64,000 nucleotides of DNA from Cantharellus purpuraceus. Lineage: Eukaryota; Basidiomycota; Agaricomycetes; Cantharellales; Hydnaceae. The position numbers and the translations under genes were made by a program. Under the pieces are notes generated by a model, which did no database searches, was not told where the DNA came from, and was given only the letters and a program-made list of their open reading frames with translations. Below, one piece after another: positions 11,592-23,021 of this stretch (positions within the stretch are counted from its first letter, which is position 1; each line of letters begins with the position of its first letter). The stretch is from positions 310,001-374,000 of the forward strand of contig JALBUN010000050.1 of the NCBI GenBank assembly GCA_025174535.1. The letters run 5' to 3'.

Positions 11592-12741
11592 ATGGGATCC
11601 GCCCTCCTCCTTACCATCCTTCGTTTCACACAGCAACTTCTTTGTTCAGAGCCAAATAGTCATGGAGGACAGAGTGCAGGGGCTCACCAGCACTCACAGC
11701 ATTCACCAGTGCATGGGACATATCCACCTCAGGGGGCTACCAAACCGCACATAAATCATACACTTCCGCTCTCGTCTCCATCTCATGATGCTTCACATCA
11801 TAAACCGCATCATCCCTATAAGGTGCGTTCTTCATCAAAAGATACCCAGAGCCTATTCCCTCAACTTCAATATTGTCATTCGTCCGATATGTAATAGAAC
11901 GAGGATTTGATTAATCAGAATGACGAGCACTACAAACAACTCCGCGCACGTGCCGTTGAAGAAGGACATGAGATGGCGAGATATTTTGAAGAGAGCCACC
12001 GTGCCTATGAGGCTCACGATGGTGCCTTGGCTAAAGAGCTCTCGGATAAGGGGCATGTTCATCAGAAGAAGATGAATGAGCTCAATGCACAGGCAAGTGA
12101 CTGGATTTTTAGAGGTATGTGTACCCCATGAATAATGGACTGGCCTGACCATCATCTGTGTACATTATATAGCCAACAACACGGTATGTCCTTCTCTTGT
12201 CTTTTGTTTTCATTTTTCGCGACATTGAAGCGTGTATTTTATTTCTCATTAGGACAGTGGCCCAGGGGAAGTCGATCTGTGAGTAATCAACCAACTTACA
12301 TGAGTAGAAAAAATAACCAAGATAACTCTTAGACACGGTCTCTACGTGAGAGAAGCTATTTCCTACACAGAGCGTGCCATCCAGGAGGCGCAAGATCGAG
12401 GTGACAGCGAGATTCATCTCATAGTTGGTCGGTGACTTTACCCCATACGAATTTTGTCTGTGACGAGCAGTGACATAGGCAAGGGCCTCCATAGCCCAGA
12501 ACATGTCTCCAAATTGGAACCGGCCATTGAGGAGCTAATGCAGAGGTCAGGCGATCAAATAGATATAACGTGCTTTGTTTTAACTGTTTTGATTAGATAC
12601 CATTTAGCCGCTCACCTTGAGGATCATAATTCCGGCGTTCTCATTGTTGCACTGGGTGGCCAACGCAGCGATCGTAGCCTACAAACTGGTGATATTACTC
12701 GAAGACTGGAAAGTAAGGACGAGAGCTGCACCGTCATGTAG
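11592..12741 (+). CDS. Smr-domain protein with DUF1771
   Basis: Smr domains are nucleic-acid-binding or endonuclease modules related to the MutS2 C-terminus; the fungal DUF1771-Smr proteins are little studied. The N-terminus is hydrophobic (GSALLLTILRFTQQLLC), then His/Pro-rich. DUF1771 follows (YKQLRARAVEEGHEMARYFE, HQKKMNELNAQASDWIF), then Smr with its two signatures, VDLHGLYVREAI and GKGLHSPEH, and the closing strand NSGVLIVAL. Joining these needs an 11-nt micro-exon at 12173-12183 and a 26-nt exon at 12253-12278, both flanked by good GT/AG sites and keeping frame. The DxH and GxG residues of active Smr domains are present. Confidence 0.88.
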
Positions 12742-14145
12742 AACCTATGGATTAGAGCATTCTTCGTTCTCTGGGGATTATTCCACGCGCTAGGCTTCAA
12801 TATATCCACGCGTCATTTCTTGGTTACTTTTGAGCTGAGATGGCTATAATCATACATGGGCGTGTGGATCCTTGTGTTAGCCTGCATCGCTCGGCGCGCG
12901 TATCCGAAGTCTATGGTCATGATATTCCTCGAGGATGTTCAGCTCGTCGTTTGCCTTCAAGTTCGTGTCTAAAGAGAGCACAGATGAATTCTTTCTACCA
13001 TGGAGTTGACCCCTCTGGTGGCATTTGGGACAAGTAATTTGGTTGAAGGTCTCACCCTGGCTAAGGCGGGTTGACACCATCTTCGTGTTATTCATCAAAT
13101 TCACGACACTGGAGTTCGTCTATATCTCTGAGAAAATATTCTCCCGTGGGTCAAGGGCCTGCGTGTACACCATTAGATTTCCAGCTCTCGTCCAGTTTCA
13201 TCTTCCATCTCGTCACGCTCTACTGCTGGTGAAAGATAGCCAGTTGGATGCAGACACCAGGGAGTCATTTGTGTCGTGATTGTCAATTCCAAAGGTATTG
13301 TTTAGATCTGTGCACCAAGTTTCCGTCTACCACGTATAAAGAGGGACGGAGTCGAAAATCCATTGATGACCATCAGTGTTACAGTAAACGTAAAACGTTA
13401 GTAACATCGAGAGATGTACCCCTGAGCATTCATTAATATTCATTGCTCAAATGGACGTGTGCCTTACAGCAGGTCAGAATTCTACATGTTCCTTCTACAT
13501 CTATATCTTCGAGTGCAGCTTAAGTGATGGCTATAGTGTGAACTGCTGCCTTGACGAGTAGAGATCAGCTAGATTTTGGGGCAGTTTCTTGACTCCATCT
13601 TGGGCATCTCTGGATAAACCTCTCAGGCACCGGTGGCAAGTCCAAGTACACAGGATTGGATCTGAAGTTCATGAGCATGCCGGGGGGACAAACATTATAG
13701 CCCATTCATTGTCGGCGTGTGATGCAGCACAGCTGGGCCCACGGGACTTCTGATGTCCAATGTTGTTCTTGGTGTTCGTCGTGCGTGGGATAAACAAGAA
13801 GCTGGCACAGGGCATCCATCCGTGAAATTCATGTCATGCTCTCAACCCTGTGTAGGAGAGGAGGTAGAGATGATTAGATATTGTGGATATGAAAGGGGCC
13901 CTTAGGGGGTAACTAATCCTTCCAGCATAAGTGAGATAGAGGACTTCATCGTCAGGTCGACAGAACACACCACCAACTGCCTCAACGCCGCGAATACACA
14001 CACGTGCGCTGCTCTCCAAGCTGCAGCATAACAGCTAGGATTAAAATCAATGAATTCCAAAGCAGCATGCAGAGCACAAACAACATTGTGTCTCCCATCC
14101 ACTTCTTCCTTGGTTTCCCTTGACACCTGCCGCATTCCTCTTGTC
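12742..14145. other. 1.4 kb gene-poor region
   Basis: No family is recognisable on either strand, and reading frames are short and interrupted. It may hold decayed sequence, since it follows the pseudogene and the Smr gene. I see no terminal repeats or target-site duplication to call a transposon. Confidence 0.35.
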
Positions 14146-15342
14146 TCACTTCGACTCCTTCCCACCGTCCATCTTTAGTTTGTGCTCCTTGCGTTCAGAC
14201 TTCTTTTTCCGCTTGTGCTCTCGGCCCTCGGCATCCTTTTTTCGCTTGGGCTCGATGCGACCGGGACCTGTCTGCTCAGGTTCAATACGTCCCACGTCGT
14301 GCCGAGTAGCGTGTGCATCGACATTTTGCACAACGTTGTGCGTGGGAGCTACACGCTCGCTTGAGAGCGACTCCGACTGAATCGTGCCTACGAGAGAAAG
14401 CATTTGGTTGGCAATAGTGAGGCTGGCTATGAGGTCAGCTTACCAATTGACGAAGATGAGGTAGAGAATACTCACCCAATTACGGTAAACTCTAACTTTG
14501 CATTGTGACCCCCGAGGGGTAGTCCTGTAACAGCATGGACCCATCGGCCGCCAGTTTCTGCAGTGTGGCCATCTTGGCCTTCCATTAACGCGTCTCCATC
14601 CCTCATCACAACATCTGCCCCTGCCTCCCTTCTTTCTCCCTCATAATCCACATCAATTACTTCGCGTGCAGCTGCAGAACCTGCACCATACTCGGGATCA
14701 TTCTCTGCAGGCCCATATTCAAAGACCCATTCTGTGTTAGGGATATGATGCCGTGGAATTGAAGCATTGAAAGTACGATGCACGAGTAGCGATACATGGT
14801 CTGGCGAGCAGAGATTAATCGTTCCTGCTGCAAGACGCGATAGCAGGTGTGTAATGACGCATGTAGGTATGAGCGATCCAGTGACAGTATGGGTGGGACG
14901 CACTCAGTCGTTGTCCTACGCGTGGACTCCATACTGTGGCGTCGAACCCAACGCGGCAGGTGCCATAGGGGGAGTCACCCTGGATAATTGCCGTTGAATT
15001 TAAGAAGTGTAGGTTTGAGTGTGTGAGGACGACGCCACGCAGAGGAGGAATGTATCTAGGGCCACGAGCATAAGTGCGGAATGAGCAGGTGAAGGCGGCG
15101 GCTTACCGCATGATCATTGAATCAAGCATCTCTTCGACGCCTTGAGCGGGGTTGGACGCAAAGACAGGGGGTATGGAGACGACGAGAGATGCCTTGACGA
15201 GAGCAAACTCGTCTCTTTGCGCAAGGTTGTGTTTATGCTTTCGCTCCTTTTTTGACTTTTTAGTGGAGGGTCCCACATTGTCGTCTTGAATGTGTTTGCG
15301 CTTCCGCGGGGAGGAGGCTGGAGCAGGTGTTGATAGGACCAT
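14146..15342 (-). CDS. RPA43: RNA polymerase I subunit RPA43
   Basis: RPA43 forms the stalk of RNA polymerase I and contacts Rrn3 for rDNA initiation in the nucleolus. After a Lys-rich N-terminus (RKRKHIQDDN, KKSKKERKHKHN), the sequence gives VKASLVVSIPPVF, then after introns YIPPLRGVVLTHSNLHFLN, IIQGDSPYG-RVGFDATVW, the OB-fold segment GTINLCSPDHVSLLVHRTFN followed by HHIPNTEWVFEYGPAEND, and KLEFTVIGLTIANQMLSLVG. The C-terminal tail is Lys/Arg-rich, as in orthologues. Four exons are joined by 50-100 nt introns with good borders. The start is the ATG at 15342; its promoter is shared with PAM16, 86 bases away. Confidence 0.9.
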
Positions 15343-15428
15343 CTTGTCCTCGAGCGGGACCAAAAACAAAAAAGCAGTTGATTACGTCAACGGAGCAGTC
15401 GACATAATTTTCTGTACGGCTCCCGACT
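15343..15428. promoter_or_regulatory. Shared 86-bp promoter of RPA43 and PAM16
   Basis: Only 86 bases separate the divergent ATGs, so the two genes almost certainly use one bidirectional promoter. No clear TATA box or named factor site is seen. Confidence 0.5.
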
Positions 15429-16073
15429 ATGGTACGTTGGTGTAAACGGTCTACGGCAGGATGGCACTCATATTTACTAGTCGTCGCCGAGAGTCATCAT
15501 ACAGATTCTTATAGTCGGCTCCCAAATCTTTGGCAAGGCCCTCTTTGAGGCGGGTCGGCAGGCCGTGCGCAGTTGAGCCATTCCTTATATTTGCTGGCCT
15601 CCAAGACCAGAATCCAATGCATCACTGGCTTTTAGATGCAAAACACAGACCGGTGGGAAACTCGACGGATGTTGCAGGAGTGAGCAACGCGACGACGGGG
15701 TCTATTACAGACAGGCTCACGCGAGAACACCGGATGACCCTTGATGAGGCACATCTCATTCTCAATTTGAAACGAGGAGAAGTGATGGAGCAAGTGATCA
15801 AGGTGCTCGTGATTTTGATTTTTCGTCGTCGCGAAAGCAGTGCTTGACATTGATGACCAGCACTACGAACACTTGTTCGCGGTCAATTCGCCACCTGCAG
15901 CAGCTGCGGAAGCGTCGCGAGCAGCTGCGCGGTCATCAAAGACACCGATGCACTCACATTATTTGCTGTCAAAGGTTGTTCGGGCTCGCGAGCGGATAGA
16001 GGCAGAGGCGAAGCTTGCAGAGGAAAGTCCACCTGCGCCACCGGATCCTCCAGGACCAAAGCAGGAACAATGA
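15429..16073 (+). CDS. PAM16: PAM16/TIM16, J-like subunit of the mitochondrial presequence motor
   Basis: Pam16 pairs with Pam18 and restrains its stimulation of mtHsp70 at the matrix face of TIM23. The coding region starts with an exon holding only the ATG (15429-15431), followed by an intron ending CTAG; the next exon then reads SSPRVIIQILIVGSQIFGKA and LFEAGRQAVR. Later exons give AKHRPVGNSTDVAGVSNATT, GSITDRLTREHRMTLDEAHL (the degenerate J domain; DKE replaces HPD in this family), and HYEHLFAVNSPP. The last exon ends in a Pro/Glu-rich tail at 16073. Size and order match the family. Confidence 0.92.
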
Positions 16074-16374
16074 TGCGGGATTCGTATTTAGCATTAAAGC
16101 TGTATTATTTGAGGATTTCTGTTTGACGTTGCAACACACCACTCGACTGAACTACGGTACGCTGCGTATGTAAGCCAAATTAGTGGTCGGAGTGAAAAAA
16201 AGGGAGATAACCGTGGAGGGCGCGGCCACTGCCTTGTCGTTGTCGTTGGCGCTGTTCATATAAAGAAGGCTTTGAGTCGGTCGGTTCCCAATCAATCTGT
16301 CTAGGCAACTCTTCCAGCTTGCCCATCGTCGTCCAGAGGCAAAGGCGTCCTCGACGTCTGACTCGCTCCGACTC
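16074..16374. other. Intergenic region before the coiled-coil gene
   Basis: These 301 bases between two plus-strand genes hold the PAM16 3' end and the next promoter. Nothing else is visible. Confidence 0.4.
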
Positions 16375-19248
16375 ATGATGGGCATCGCCCTTGGTGGCAT
16401 AGGCGTCATCTCCCTCCGAGTTCCCTTTACTCTCTCTCGTTCTTTTATACATCTACTTGATCTTCCCTCAATCCTACTTGCTACCATCATCGTTGCTGTT
16501 TTTACCCTAGTCGGTACGTTTTTTTCCAGCTTGTCCCATGTTTACGTACACTCATCTGTTGCAGCGTATTTTACCAACCCTACCGAGGCATCCTTCCGCG
16601 CCTTTCTCACTGAGCTATCATTCCGTCAGCATCTCTCACGTCTCAGCGAGGCTCAGGATGTGGATCCAGATGAATGTGACGACGACAGCCGCCCCCCAAA
16701 CGGCACTCGTCTGCTCGACTACAAAAACACACGGAAGCACGGCACCTCACACGGTCGTGGACTCAGTCATGGACAGGCCTCAGTGTCCGCCACTGAAGCT
16801 CCTATAGTATTTCATTTTGCCAACAAGGCTTCCGTCTCGCTTCGCACGCCTGGGTACTATTTTCGTAGCTATGCCATGCTCACTTTTGCCATCGCGTATC
16901 CCGTCGAGATGGCCATCGCTCCAGTCCCGGTCCCCAATCCCACTCATGGCCATGCGCAGTCGCCCAAGCCCATCTCATGGAGCAACCCTTCGACGCACGG
17001 GACGTGGTTTATTGGGGCTTTTGGAAAGTGGTGGCTGGGGCTGGAGATGAACATGCAGTCAAGACAGGTTAGACTCACCGCCCAGGATGATGCAGCCTTG
17101 CGTGAAAGGGAGCTTGCGCGCTCGCGTGGTGATGATGTAGAATCGGGTAGTGGAAGCCGTCAAGCTGAGGAAACCTTTGCGCCAAATAAGGCAGTCTCCA
17201 AGTCGAACATACCACGTCGGGCCTTGGCTGCTGCACCCCCACGTACAAAGGCGGCGCTTCGCGAGAGGCTTTCGTTGCAAACCAGCTCATTGCATAAACG
17301 GGATGCACACGCAAACACACAAACTCCACCGCGCCCCACGACACCCCCGCCTCTACCCAAGTCAGCCTCTCTTCCTCTTCATGCCAAGCGCGTTCCACCG
17401 CCTTCTCCTGATCTGCGCAAGACCAAGGGTGAGAATGGAGTGCACCTCAGCCCGCCCTTGTTGCCCACCACTGCCACGCCAGATATCAGCACCCCCGCTC
17501 GTACGCGCACCCCATCAGTACACGATCCCTCTCCGATTATTACCGATATCCTGAAACAACTCGACGCAGCCCGCAGCGCTACGTCCGACTTGCACACGCA
17601 GCTTGCGGAGTTTCAAGAAGCATCCGCTCGCGCACATGCAAATCTGCAGACGGAAGTGGATGCCGCGCGAGCGATGAAAAAGCGCGAGGATGCGGGACGA
17701 GCCGAGGTGAAGTCGCGGACAAAGGTTTTGGATGATGCGAGGCGACAGGCTGATGGATGTAAGCGCGAGGCGGAGAAGAAACTGAAGGCGGCGACAGCGG
17801 CGCGGGATGGTGCAACGGGTAGGATTGAGCGGCTGGGGCGTGAAGTGGAAGAGCTGCAACGGCGGATGGCGGAAGACTCTACACGAGCTATGGAGAGCCG
17901 CATGCAGGCTGAAGAGGAGCGGAGCCAGGCCTCAGAAACACTTGCCGGGAAACGGGATGAAATCAAGGTCGCTGAGGATGTTGTAGTGGCGCTCACTACG
18001 CGCGCAAAGGATCTGGAGGGTAAGATTGCAGAGGAAACGGCAAGGCTCCAAAAGATGAAGGCAGACGCTGAGGTTCGCAGACATCGGCATTCGTCTGTTA
18101 TACAGGCAGACATGAGCTCTTGGCCCCCCCCTCTCTTGGTTTCGGCTCAAAGTTCACCGCGTGCACAGCTTGCCAGCCACCAGCTAGCTCCGACGCTGGA
18201 AGCTGAGGCGGCCCGTTCGCGCGCTGATTGCAATAGGTCGTCTCCGCGGCCGAGCCCTCTGGCCCTTGGTGGTATGTCCCCTCCCAGCCAACACCTGAAC
18301 GGCAGCAGTGATATGACCACATTAGACACTTCGTACGTGCCTTCCGCACAGTTTCGCCCCTTTGGAGATTCACCCGTTACGCCTTTGTCTGCGACGACGT
18401 ATGCCGGTCCAAATTCTCCCGTGAGCGCGTCGCTGATACCAAGTGGCCTCATACATTCCCTGGACATTCCCCGGCCCAACATACCGAATAGCGACCCCAT
18501 CTTCAGCCGCATCCCTGCCGTGCGCTCCCCCGTCTCTGATGAGCTGCATTTCCCGCTGGACGACCCCCGGCTGGCGTCTCCGGTAGATCAGTTCGACTCG
18601 CAGCGTGCGGTGCTGCCGCCGCGCCCGCGGTCGCCTGTGCGCGAGGACGAGCCGCCCGTGAAGACGATGATGACGTCGTCCAAGCCGCGCCGCTGGTTTG
18701 GGGGCGCGAAGGAAAAGGGCCTGAATCCGGATGCAAAGGTGTTTACGTTGCCACAGGGCAGGCCGCTTGCGCTGGGGCCCCCGTCGGGTGCGTCGACGCC
18801 TGCGGTGTCTGCGTTTGGCGGCGAGGTGTACCATACCCCTGGGTCGGTGGCGGCGGCGGCGGCGGCAGCCACAACAGGCACAGTGGCAGAGACCACTGGT
18901 ACGCCGAGGGGGGTGGGCCTGGCGGGCTCGTTTTTCTCGTCGTTGCATAATCCGTTTGCGCCGTCGCCTGCGGAGCGGGAGGCGCTGCAGTGCGCGCTGG
19001 GGTCGGGGTCTGGGAATGCGAGTCTGGAGCGGGTGTCGAGTCACGGGAGTGGGAGTGGGAGTGGGGGGAGTGGGAGTGGTGGTGGGGGAGGGGGAGGGGG
19101 CGGGGCAGGTGGCGGCTCGCACCATTCGTCGCCGCACTGGATGGGCGAGCCCCGGCGAGATGCGGCACCACCCGTGTCCATATCTGGGCCCCGACGTTTC
19201 TTCAACCCCTGGGCTGGCACGGAGGGCAGCAGCAACAACAGCAAGTAA
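16375..19248 (+). CDS. Membrane-anchored coiled-coil protein of unknown function
   Basis: A single long frame of 957 codons, with one probable 51-nt in-frame intron at about 16514-16564 (GTACGT...TTGCAG), so about 940 residues. The N-terminus has one or two hydrophobic segments (GIALGGIGVISLRVPF; IILLATIIV-type stretch). A conserved-looking globular part follows (FTNPTEASFRAFLTELSFRQ, FHFANKASVSLRTP, WFIGAFGKWWLGLEMN). A Glu/Lys/Arg-rich coiled coil spans about residues 395-575, then a disordered Ser/Pro region and a long Gly/Ser run near the C-terminus. I know similar uncharacterised proteins in Agaricomycetes but no function. A membrane tether is a guess from the layout. Confidence 0.75.
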   Translation: MMGIALGGIGVISLRVPFTLSRSFIHLLDLPSILLATIIVAVFTLVGTFFSSLSHVYVHSSVAAYFTNPTEASFRAFLTELSFRQHLSRLSEAQDVDPDECDDDSRPPNGTRLLDYKNTRKHGTSHGRGLSHGQASVSATEAPIVFHFANKASVSLRTPGYYFRSYAMLTFAIAYPVEMAIAPVPVPNPTHGHAQSPKPISWSNPSTHGTWFIGAFGKWWLGLEMNMQSRQVRLTAQDDAALRERELARSRGDDVESGSGSRQAEETFAPNKAVSKSNIPRRALAAAPPRTKAALRERLSLQTSSLHKRDAHANTQTPPRPTTPPPLPKSASLPLHAKRVPPPSPDLRKTKGENGVHLSPPLLPTTATPDISTPARTRTPSVHDPSPIITDILKQLDAARSATSDLHTQLAEFQEASARAHANLQTEVDAARAMKKREDAGRAEVKSRTKVLDDARRQADGCKREAEKKLKAATAARDGATGRIERLGREVEELQRRMAEDSTRAMESRMQAEEERSQASETLAGKRDEIKVAEDVVVALTTRAKDLEGKIAEETARLQKMKADAEVRRHRHSSVIQADMSSWPPPLLVSAQSSPRAQLASHQLAPTLEAEAARSRADCNRSSPRPSPLALGGMSPPSQHLNGSSDMTTLDTSYVPSAQFRPFGDSPVTPLSATTYAGPNSPVSASLIPSGLIHSLDIPRPNIPNSDPIFSRIPAVRSPVSDELHFPLDDPRLASPVDQFDSQRAVLPPRPRSPVREDEPPVKTMMTSSKPRRWFGGAKEKGLNPDAKVFTLPQGRPLALGPPSGASTPAVSAFGGEVYHTPGSVAAAAAAATTGTVAETTGTPRGVGLAGSFFSSLHNPFAPSPAEREALQCALGSGSGNASLERVSSHGSGSGSGGSGSGGGGGGGGGAGGGSHHSSPHWMGEPRRDAAPPVSISGPRRFFNPWAGTEGSSNNSK

Positions 19249-20062
19249 ATGGGGGAACCAGTCGTAGGTGGACGTGATGATGAGGGTGAAGACTAATTGT
19301 CATGCACATGTGTGGTTGGTCGATAATACAAACGAAAGCGATAACGCCAACAAAAAGTGTAATTCTATTATTCACTGTGTGGAAGCTATTCGAGACGTGA
19401 GGCAGTTCTCAAGCAAGGGGGGCTGCGGGCCTGAAGGCGTTGTTGACATGTGGTCACCTCCCGAGAGGGGTGTGAGTTCATGGAGGCTATTTTTGTGCTT
19501 CTTTCCGAAGTGACCGATCGTAAAGAAAACCACAAATAAAGACCCAGATGCCGCAATGTATGTACATACTCGATGGAGCTAGAGGGAGAGAAACAAAACC
19601 TCTCCTACTTTGGTGGGGGGGGATAGGATAGAGAGATCATGAGTCATGCGCCGTCACAGAAGGTCGTAATTGAGGGTTTGCGGAGTGCAGATCGAGATGG
19701 GTAAGGTCAAGAAACAAAAGTGCAGGTGAAAAAAAAAACGCGTTTGGATAGCAAAACAGGGAGAAATGAGCAATGGACAAAAAAGGGGCGTGTGGACGAT
19801 TGTATAGATCGACGGGGGACCTTTGCTTGCAGAAGTCGAGGAATGAATAACGAAGGATGCCCAGAGAGTGCGGTGTGAAAGTGTGCAGGCATTGTACATG
19901 TGGACAGCGTGTGTAGCAGTTTTGAGTGATGCAAGGGTATAAGAGTGAAGAGTGCGATGGTCCCGATGGTATGGTCATGGCTGTCACAGTGGGTAAGGTG
20001 GAATGGAACGAGAGAGAGGGTGTCCAAGAAAAAGTCATCACCCAAAAATAGACGTTTGAGCC
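19249..20062. other. 0.8 kb convergent 3' region
   Basis: This lies between two converging genes. It contains short homopolymer runs (G8 near 19614, A10 near 19728) but no coding or RNA signal that I can support. Confidence 0.4.
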
Positions 20063-21770
20063 CTACAAGCCGCCATCTAGCACTCCCCTCACGTCATCTG
20101 TCGTCCTCAAGTCTGCCAGGAACGGCACGAGATCCGTCAACTCTGTGTCATGCGGGTCATTGAACCACGATGAAACTGGGACAGCGTTGTTCGGGTGGAA
20201 AATGTACGAAGCGGGCGAGTTGTCGAGAATGATCATGTCCGACGATGGCCGGCCGAGCTGAGATAGGTCCTGGAGCAGAATGATTAGCCTGGGTGTCGTG
20301 CTGACAGGAGGACAGCCTACTTTCACATAGTTGCCCTTGTGATTGTAACAACTCTCACGGAACAAACGGTGGGATACCACCTTGTGCACGTCGAGCTTAT
20401 CCAGCACGGGGTCCGCGTACTGTGGCGAGCGCCAGTCAAATCCGTCGACATGACATGTCAGCGGTCTTGCATACCTTGCTGAGACTGGCAGTAAATACGA
20501 CGATCTCGTACAATTCGCCCATTTGTTTCAAAAAATTGTCGACGCCAGGTCGTTTGATGACATAGACGTTGTGCCACTGCCACTCTATTTCCACGGGGAC
20601 AACATAGTCCGCTTGTGGAATGAGCTGCAGAAAGGCGTGAGAGATGGCATGGGACGCAGAGGCGGATGCCCACCTTGAAGCTACTGTGCACAAGCGTTTC
20701 GTCGAGGTCAAGGACGAGGCATTTCCGGCCGGTGTGCTGGGACACCACGGGTGGTAGTAGTGGTCGCGGGACGCCGTCCTTGGACCGCCGTGTCAGACAG
20801 AATGGGACATGGGCGCGACAAGACTCACAGGGCCGATGGGGATGCCCACGCCACCGTTCATAATTAGCCGATCCTCCTCATCCGACAAGTCCTCCTCGGG
20901 AAGCCCGGCGCCAGCGCTGGCACCCGCGTTGGGACTCAGCACCTGCCGTTCGTGCTCCTCGTCGTCGGTAAAGCTGCTCGAGTCGGAGCGATCGCTGTCG
21001 CGGTCGCGCTCCTGCTCGGGATCTTCGGCGCCGGTCGAGCCTGGAGGCTGCACGGCACCAGAGGTGACGCCGGCGGTGACGTCTTTGGGCAGACGATGCG
21101 ACTTGGGCGAGGGGGGGACGATGACGGCAGGGTCGGAGATGGGGACGGGGGTGGGAGATACGGGCTGGGAGGCGAGTGTGAGGGGGGCGGGAGCGGGGGG
21201 CGCGGGGGCGGGGAGGGTGGAGGGCTCTGCGGTGTGGGTGTGGGTATGACCTGTGGAGGTGGAGGCCTCCTGGGCCTGGTCTTTCTTTTCGTCGTCGCGC
21301 TGCTTGTCGCGGAGGGGGGTGGCGGAGGCGGAGTCCATGTCGAGGTGGGGGGTGTGTGCGGCGGAGGGGCCTGCGCACGGGACCAGGAGGCGGAGGAGAC
21401 GCGACCAGAAGGACGCCTTCTTCGCACGCGCCGTGCGTGCAGACGCGGGTGCGTCGGTGGACTGCGGCGGGCGGGGGCGGGGCTTGATGGGGGTGGTCGA
21501 GGAGGCCTCTGTGGGCTTTTCGAACGACGGGCGGGGGGACGCTGCGACGGCGGCGGGCCTGTCGGGTGCGCCAGCGCTGGGGGGGGTGGCCTCGACTGCC
21601 TGCTGCTCGCCGTCGCCGGCGTCGGCGGACGCGTGGCCATTCCCCTTCTCATCGTCTGGGGGATCGCCGTCGACGGGGTCGCCAGGCCTGCCGGGTGCGG
21701 GGGCGACGGGGTGGCGGTCGTCGTGGCGGGGGGCGGCGTCGTCGCGGGGCTGGGAGGGCTGGTCTGACAT
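20063..21770 (-). CDS. PSR1: PSR1/PSR2-type plasma-membrane phosphatase (SCP/FCP1-like HAD family)
   Basis: HAD-type phosphatases of this group dephosphorylate serine/threonine via an aspartyl phosphate; yeast Psr1/Psr2 act at the plasma membrane in the salt-stress response. The first exon (21770 to about 20825) encodes about 310 disordered, Pro/Ala-rich residues. The catalytic domain is on the following exons: [15 protein letters not shown] (the DxDxT nucleophile motif), [64 protein letters not shown], and [20 protein letters not shown] with [20 protein letters not shown]. Only one cysteine (VPCAGP) is obvious in the N-terminal part, so membrane anchoring by palmitoylation is uncertain. Exact orthology to PSR1 rather than another SCP-like phosphatase is inferred. 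Confidence 0.87.
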
Positions 21771-21888
21771 TTTGGAGGAGGCAGCGAGGTGGGCAGGTCG
21801 GAGCTGTATCGGAGTGCGAAACAGTGCTGACAGATATAAGGAGGGGTGTGGTGTTTTGCTTAGCCATACTTCTTAGTCACCCATAACG
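21771..21888. promoter_or_regulatory. Shared 118-bp promoter of the phosphatase and bZIP genes
   Basis: Divergent start codons are 118 bases apart. No named site is recognised. Confidence 0.45.
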
Positions 21889-22821
21889 ATGCACCGATAT
21901 CCAGCCAACCCGCCGCCATTGCAGGGACATGCGCCGCCGCCGCCGCCAGCGTCGACGGGGCAGTACCAGACGCAGGACGGCCCCCCGTCGCAGGCGTATC
22001 CCCCGTACCCGCCGTCTCACGACGCGCGACGATGTGCGCCTTACATTAGCTAATCCTCGCCTTTCCTTTCCGCTCACCCGCACGCCCCTCCAGCCCACTC
22101 TCCCTACGTCCATCCACAGGGCATCCCCATCCCAACCACAGCAGCCCAGGATTCCCCCCAGCAGCAGCAGCAGCAGCAGCAACAGCAGTCCGCCTCCGCC
22201 CAGCCCGCAGACGCCGCCCCCGCCGCCCGTCCCAGCCGCAAGCGCAAGCTGCAGTCGCCCGCCCCCGAGCAGCCGCACCAGCTCCCGCCGCCCCCGCCGC
22301 CCCCGCACGCCCAGTACGAGGCATACTATGCGCAGCCGCACCAGCCCGTCGACAGCCAGGGCAACCCCGTGCCCCCGCTGCCCGCCAGCACCTCCGCCGA
22401 CGCCAGTCCCTCCCACGCCTCCGCCGCCGGCCCCGGCGGCAGACAGCTGAGCACCAGCAAGCGTGCCGAGCAGAACCGCAAGGCGCAGAGGGCCTTTAGA
22501 GAACGTCGAGATGCGTGCGTGTTCCCCCCCTCCATGCCCGGCTGCCCACTCACACACACGCTCTTCAGACACGTCAAGGCCCTCGAGTCCCGCTCCCAGC
22601 TCCTCGACACCGCCCTGGCATCCGCCGACGAGGCCAACCGTCGGTGGGAGGAGTGTCGCGCGCTCGTCGATCAGCTCCGCGTCGAGAATGCCGCCCTTAG
22701 GGCTGCCCTCGGTGCCGCGCACGCACAGCCACCGCCCCCCGACACGGCACAAAAGAATCTAGAAAACGGCGCTTCACACCACTCCCGGGCTGCCTCCGCC
22801 GAACGGGACGGCGACGAATGA
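21889..22821 (+). CDS. Yap-like bZIP transcription factor
   Basis: This is a DNA-binding regulator of the fungal Yap/AP-1-like group. The start MHRYPANPPPLQGHAP is followed by a Pro/Gln-rich activation-type region with ten consecutive glutamines. The bZIP domain is split by an intron (about 22515-22568): basic region KRAEQNRKAQRAFRERRD, then AHVKALESRSQLLDTAL and a short zipper (LVDQLRVENAALRAAL). The Gln and Phe in NRKAQRAFRERR mark the Yap subgroup, which prefers TTACTAA-type sites. No C-terminal cysteine-rich domain of Yap1 is present, so redox control of the Yap1 kind is not supported. The protein is about 270 residues. Confidence 0.9.
22159..22188 (+). repeat. CAG/CAA repeat encoding poly-Gln
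   Basis: Ten CAG or CAA codons in a row inside the bZIP gene, a possible length-variable tract. Confidence 0.85.
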
Positions 22822-23021
22822 CCGCACTTGCTTCCACTTGTCATTATTCTATGCTCATGTGTATCACCGAGCAATGACGTGCTCGCTAGATGGAACAGAG
22901 TCTGTTTGTAGTCTGTCATGTAACGCTTTTCCTGTTGTACAGACTCTGGGATGTAAACTCTCACTCGAGTGTAATTACTCTCACGTAAAGAAAGACACGC
23001 CTGAGCCGTGCCACTGCAGGG

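Noticed and set aside
12840..13440. Possible transposon remnant after the Smr gene
   Set aside because: No terminal repeats, target duplication or transposase motif could be found.
20952..21767. 271-codon plus-strand frame over the phosphatase gene
   Set aside because: Gly-rich antisense shadow of the disordered N-terminal exon.
21877..22752. 291-codon minus-strand frame over the bZIP gene
   Set aside because: Shadow of the Pro/Gln-rich exons; the sense strand gives a clear bZIP domain.
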